Part shown: positions 61,254-64,000 of the stretch, piece after piece
How the letters are laid out: each line of letters starts with the position of its first letter
Position numbering within the stretch: the stretch's first letter is position 1
From: Corynebacterium flavescens
Lineage (GTDB): Bacteria > Actinomycetota > Actinomycetes > Mycobacteriales > Mycobacteriaceae
DNA: 64,000 bases
Direction of reading: 5' to 3'
Assembly: GCF_008693105.1 (NCBI RefSeq)
Contig: NZ_VXKK01000009.1
Span: 1 to 64,000 of the forward strand
Translations under genes and position numbers: made by a program
Notes under the pieces: model-generated
Databases searched by the model: none
Seen by the model: only the letters and a program-made list of their open reading frames with translations
Told to the model about the DNA's origin: nothing

Positions 61254-62657
61254 TTAGTGCAGCTCGAGGCGGCGGGACATGTCGGAGGCAAAGACCCCGG
61301 TCGGGTCGATGTCGTTGCGGGTCTTGAGCCAGCCTTCCATACCTGGGTACATCTTATGGAAAGTCTCCGGCGAGGTACGAGATTCCTTGGCCAGGTAGAG
61401 GCGGCCGCCGAATTCCAATACTCGGCGATCGAGATCGTCGAGGAAGGCGCCGAGGCCGGGACGGATGGGGAAGTCGACGCAGACATTCCAGCCAGGCATG
61501 GGATAAGACAGCGGAGCCTTGTTGCCTGGGCCGAAGAGCTTGAACACGTTGAGCGCCGAGTAGTGCCCAGAGCGCTGCATATCGCGGATGATCTCCTTGA
61601 AGGGCTCAACGGCGTCGGTCGGCACAACGAACTGGTACTGCAAGAAGCCCTTGGAGCCGTATCCACGGTTCCATTCGCCAATGAGATCGAGGGGCTGATA
61701 GAATTGCGTGAGGTTCTTGACCTTGTTATAGGCCGGCGCGCCCATGGCATAGTAGGCCTCGCCGATGGCCATGAGCGTGAGCTTGTTCATGGTCCATGAG
61801 GGGAAGATGTCCGGCACGGTCATCAGCTGCGGGGCATTGAACTTGAGCGGATCCTTCGCCAGCTTCGGAGCCAGCTCCTCGAGCTGCGCCAGGGTGGCCA
61901 GGGAGCCGCGCGAAATAGTGGAGCGGCCCAGCTTGGGCTCTGGTGAGATGACATCGAACCACGCGGAGGAATAGGTGTAGTTCTTCTCCGAGCCATCGGA
62001 GTGGAAGGCCACCGTCTCTTCGAGGTTGTCGGTGCGGTCCGTATCGGCCACGAAGTAGGCGGTCTCGGTCTTGGTCATGCGGATCTTCGCCCGCAGGATG
62101 ATGCCGGTCAGGCCCATGCCGCCTACAGTGGCCCAGAAGAGCTCGGAGTTCTCGCCCTCAGGCTCGAGGTGCAGGACCCGGCCATCAGCAACGAGGAGCT
62201 CCATGGAAACCACGTGGTTGCCAAAGGAGCCGGCGCTGTGGTGGTTCTTGCCGTGAATATCAGGGCCGATGGCGCCACCGATGGTGACCTGGCGGGTGCC
62301 GGGCAGAACCGGTACCCACAGGCCATAAGGGATGGCGGCTTTCATCAGCTGGTCCAGGGTGACGCCACCGTCGACGTCAACGATGGCGGATTCCGGATCG
62401 ATGGAGTGGATCTTGTTCAGCGGCTGCATGTCGATGACGAGTCCGCCGCCGTTTTGGGCAGGATCGCCGTAGGAGCGGCCCATGCCGCGGGCAATGACGC
62501 CGCGGCGCAGGTGGCCTGGTTTGGTGGAGTTATCGTCAGCAACCTGGGCGACGGCCTTCTTGATGACGTCGACGTCTTCGGTCGAGACGACGTGTGCGGT
62601 TGTTGGGGCGGTGCGGCCCCAGCCGTACAGGGACTTTTCGGTGGTATGTAGTTCCAT
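61254..62657 (-). CDS. dprE1: Decaprenylphosphoryl-ribose oxidase DprE1
   Basis: A 467-residue FAD enzyme that oxidises decaprenyl-phospho-ribose at C2. The vanillyl-alcohol-oxidase fold shows FAD residues RGMGRSYGD and [21 protein letters not shown]393 (GWNVCVDFP) corresponds to Cys387 of the M. tuberculosis enzyme, the residue trapped by benzothiazinones, so sensitivity is expected on that ground. AAGAG directly precedes the ATG. First gene of the arabinose-donor operon. Confidence 0.96.
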   Translation of the reverse strand: MELHTTEKSLYGWGRTAPTTAHVVSTEDVDVIKKAVAQVADDNSTKPGHLRRGVIARGMGRSYGDPAQNGGGLVIDMQPLNKIHSIDPESAIVDVDGGVTLDQLMKAAIPYGLWVPVLPGTRQVTIGGAIGPDIHGKNHHSAGSFGNHVVSMELLVADGRVLHLEPEGENSELFWATVGGMGLTGIILRAKIRMTKTETAYFVADTDRTDNLEETVAFHSDGSEKNYTYSSAWFDVISPEPKLGRSTISRGSLATLAQLEELAPKLAKDPLKFNAPQLMTVPDIFPSWTMNKLTLMAIGEAYYAMGAPAYNKVKNLTQFYQPLDLIGEWNRGYGSKGFLQYQFVVPTDAVEPFKEIIRDMQRSGHYSALNVFKLFGPGNKAPLSYPMPGWNVCVDFPIRPGLGAFLDDLDRRVLEFGGRLYLAKESRTSPETFHKMYPGMEGWLKTRNDIDPTGVFASDMSRRLELH

Positions 62658-62783
62658 CTCTTACTCTTTGCTCGACGTGATGTATCGCTCCTAGCCTACT
62701 CACGTAGGTGGCGCGGGGAGGGGACTGAATTAAGTGACATTCGGAACAAAACGGACGCTTGTACTGCCCGAATGTGTTGTTTA

Positions 62784-63059
62784 CTACAGATCCATCAGCT
62801 CCCGAATCTCTGCGGGGAGCTCCTCCTGGGAAGTGATTTCTGGGCCCTCATACTCACGCAGTAACTGATACACCCTCCCGCGCGAGTGGGAATCGAGCAT
62901 GGGAAGCTCTTGGGCCATGAGCCTCGTCATAAAACCATCTAGGGGAAGCGCGGTGTGCTCGGTGGCTAGGAAGTGCCCGTTGCGGCGGTCATCATTATCG
63001 CGCTGATCTTGCGCGGCTTGTTGCACCGGCGTGAGGTGCTCTTTTTTCGCGTCATACAT
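62784..63059 (-). CDS. Small acidic protein of unknown function
   Basis: 91 residues, hydrophilic and charged, without recognisable motif: MYDAKKEHLTPVQQAAQDQR at the start, many Arg/Glu/Asp, no membrane segment. ATG 63059 is chosen because TACTCT lies 7 nt upstream on the minus strand; longer frames overlap the divergent gene. The promoter evidence and back-to-back arrangement argue that it is real. The 62658-62783 gap downstream holds only a short CCTAC/GTAGG hairpin (62695-62708). Confidence 0.6.
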   Translation of the reverse strand: MYDAKKEHLTPVQQAAQDQRDNDDRRNGHFLATEHTALPLDGFMTRLMAQELPMLDSHSRGRVYQLLREYEGPEITSQEELPAEIRELMDL

Positions 63060-63093
63060 GCGCTCTAGAGTACCGCCGCTTAAAGTAGATGCC

Positions 63094-63567
63094 ATGACTA
63101 CAGGGGCCGAGAAGGCAACAAACAACCGCCAAGATAATTATGCGCTCGATGACACACTAACCGGGCGCATTACCCAGGCCGCAGCGGCCGGGATTGTCAC
63201 CTCCTACCCGGACTGGATTAAAAGCCGCCGTGGGCGCATTGCGGCATATGTGCTCTCCTTCTTCGGCTTCGGTGCTCTCGTGGCCTATACCAACGCCCAG
63301 GCCGAGGAGGAAGACAGCGCCGAGCCAGGCACCTTCGAGCCCGTCACGGGCGCCGAGGCTCCTGGTGCCTGGGCCGTGTCCGCGGCCGTCGTGCTCGCCG
63401 GGGTGCTGAGCACATGGTTGGGCACGGCGGCATCGCGCCGGGTGGTGCGCGGCCTGCGTAAGCGGGGCTTCGCCAAGCCCTGGACGGTGCTGGGAATCGT
63501 TGCTGCGGCAGTGGTTTATAGCACCAGCGAGCTGGAAGCGCGGCGGATTGAAAAACTAGCGCAATAG
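63094..63567 (+). CDS. Small membrane protein of unknown function
   Basis: 157 residues with about three hydrophobic segments (IAAYVLSFFGFGALVAY, WAVSAAVVLAGVLSTWLG, WTVLGIVAAAVVY), an acidic loop (QAEEEDSAEPGTFEP) and basic patches (SRRVVRGLRKRGF). TAAAGT lies 7 nt before ATG 63094; the longer frame from 63031 would cross the divergent start. Family not recognised. Confidence 0.65.
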   Translation: MTTGAEKATNNRQDNYALDDTLTGRITQAAAAGIVTSYPDWIKSRRGRIAAYVLSFFGFGALVAYTNAQAEEEDSAEPGTFEPVTGAEAPGAWAVSAAVVLAGVLSTWLGTAASRRVVRGLRKRGFAKPWTVLGIVAAAVVYSTSELEARRIEKLAQ

Positions 63568-63588
63568 CTTTTGCGTATTGTGGGCAGC

Positions 63589-64000
63589 ATGAGTTACGGG
63601 GTGACCGATCTAGCGCGGGCGCGAGCCAGGCGAGCGGGCACCCCTATCCAATTGCGGCGCGAGCCTTTGACAATCATCTGCCAGGTTGCCAATATCCGCG
63701 CCGATGCGGAAGTCCACCGTCAGATTGGTTTCAGTGATGCACTGACCTTCAACGAGCTGCATCGCGTGCTCAGCATATGCTTTAGCCTGCCCAAGGAAGA
63801 CTCCCCGTGGCACTTCTTCGAACACGTCGATGCCCGTGGCGCACGGATCGATCCGCGCCACCAGATCTCGCAGTTCCTGTGGAGAGAGGGCGACCAGGTG
63901 GACTTTTCCTGGGGGCTATGGGATTTCGAGATTGTCGTCGCGGAGATCTACCCACGCGATAGCGGCACGCCGCGGGCCCTCTGCGTCGGCGGCTCCGGCT
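63589..64000 (+). CDS. IS1096-passenger (TnpR-like, pRiA4b ORF-3) family protein, cut by window end
   Basis: 137 codons are present and the frame stays open to the end of the window. TATTGT lies 7 nt before the ATG. Segments such as IRADAEVHRQIGFSDALTF, ELHRVLSICF, HQISQFLW and WGLWDFEIVVAEIYPRD match the plasmid pRiA4b ORF-3-like fold (PF07929), in which a protein-interaction-like alpha/beta domain recurs. Despite the name it is usually chromosomal with no proven recombinase role. Confidence 0.55.
   Translation, partial: MSYGVTDLARARARRAGTPIQLRREPLTIICQVANIRADAEVHRQIGFSDALTFNELHRVLSICFSLPKEDSPWHFFEHVDARGARIDPRHQISQFLWREGDQVDFSWGLWDFEIVVAEIYPRDSGTPRALCVGGSG

Noticed and set aside
1-64000. 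CRISPR arrays, tRNA or rRNA genes, prophage or restriction-modification genes
   Set aside because: I looked for regular spaced repeats, cloverleaf-type sequence and typical defence proteins and found none that I could support.

Overview
The window is almost certainly from a Corynebacterium chromosome. The clearest marker is the gene block at the right end, dprE1-dprE2-aftA-emb, which makes and uses decaprenyl-phospho-arabinose for cell-wall arabinogalactan; a single Emb protein is typical of corynebacteria. Supporting signs are a BioQ-type operator in front of bioB with a bsaP gene behind it, a DtxR-type iron box, AMP nucleosidase, high GC, and 27 start codons that sit 6 to 8 nt after a TANNNT -10 hexamer (leaderless transcription). 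I cannot name the species; a skin or mucosal relative of C. striatum or C. aurimucosum is only a guess.

Layout. 1-2.1 kb: a broken IS3-family element that appears to have cut the signal peptide from a trypsin-like secreted protease. 2.2-6.5 kb: a fused FAD/Fe-S 2-hydroxyacid (probably D-lactate or glycolate) dehydrogenase behind an LldR-type operator, and a succinate-semialdehyde-type dehydrogenase. 6.6-8.3 kb: a NUDIX hydrolase overlapping, tail to tail, an unexplained two-gene membrane operon. 8.4-12.6 kb: a sensor kinase, response regulator and two-component ABC exporter, probably a stress or antimicrobial-peptide efflux module. 12.6-17.7 kb: CHY zinc-finger protein, M20 peptidase, bioB-bsaP, a class II sirtuin, a lipase-like hydrolase.

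17.7-21.6 kb is the oddest part. A good sigma-A promoter overlapped by a DtxR-like box reads into about 110 nt without a convincing gene and ends at a strong terminator: a candidate iron-responsive small RNA. Next comes a region rich in inverted repeats, then an ABC sugar/glycerol-phosphate permease that lost its N-terminus (and, it seems, its partner permease), its lipoprotein binding protein, and a phosphodiesterase. 21.7-25.3 kb: AMP nucleosidase, a phosphoribosyltransferase and a SulP transporter. 25.4-26.8 kb: a divergent heme-oxygenase-like protein under a strong DtxR box, followed by ferritin: an iron release/storage pair.

26.8-36 kb: HAD hydrolase, ROK-type repressor, a CobB-type desuccinylase-like sirtuin divergent from a LOG phosphoribohydrolase, a DUF885 metallopeptidase-like protein, AbrB-type and TauE-type membrane proteins, and the helicase HrpB. 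36.1-38.4 kb: an ArsR-type metal sensor coupled to a metal P-type ATPase without the usual CPC motif. 38.5-40.6 kb: AlkB, an FMN reductase, an SDR. 40.7-46.9 kb: a choline-to-glycine-betaine osmoprotection cluster (betT-betB facing betA). 47-54.7 kb: small housekeeping and hydrolase genes, including an alkyltransferase-like DNA repair protein, PrsW with a secreted partner, and an M13 metallopeptidase. 54.7-62.7 kb: the arabinan block. 62.8-64 kb: two small divergent genes and the start of an IS1096-passenger (TnpR-like) family gene cut by the window end. I saw no tRNA, rRNA or CRISPR array.
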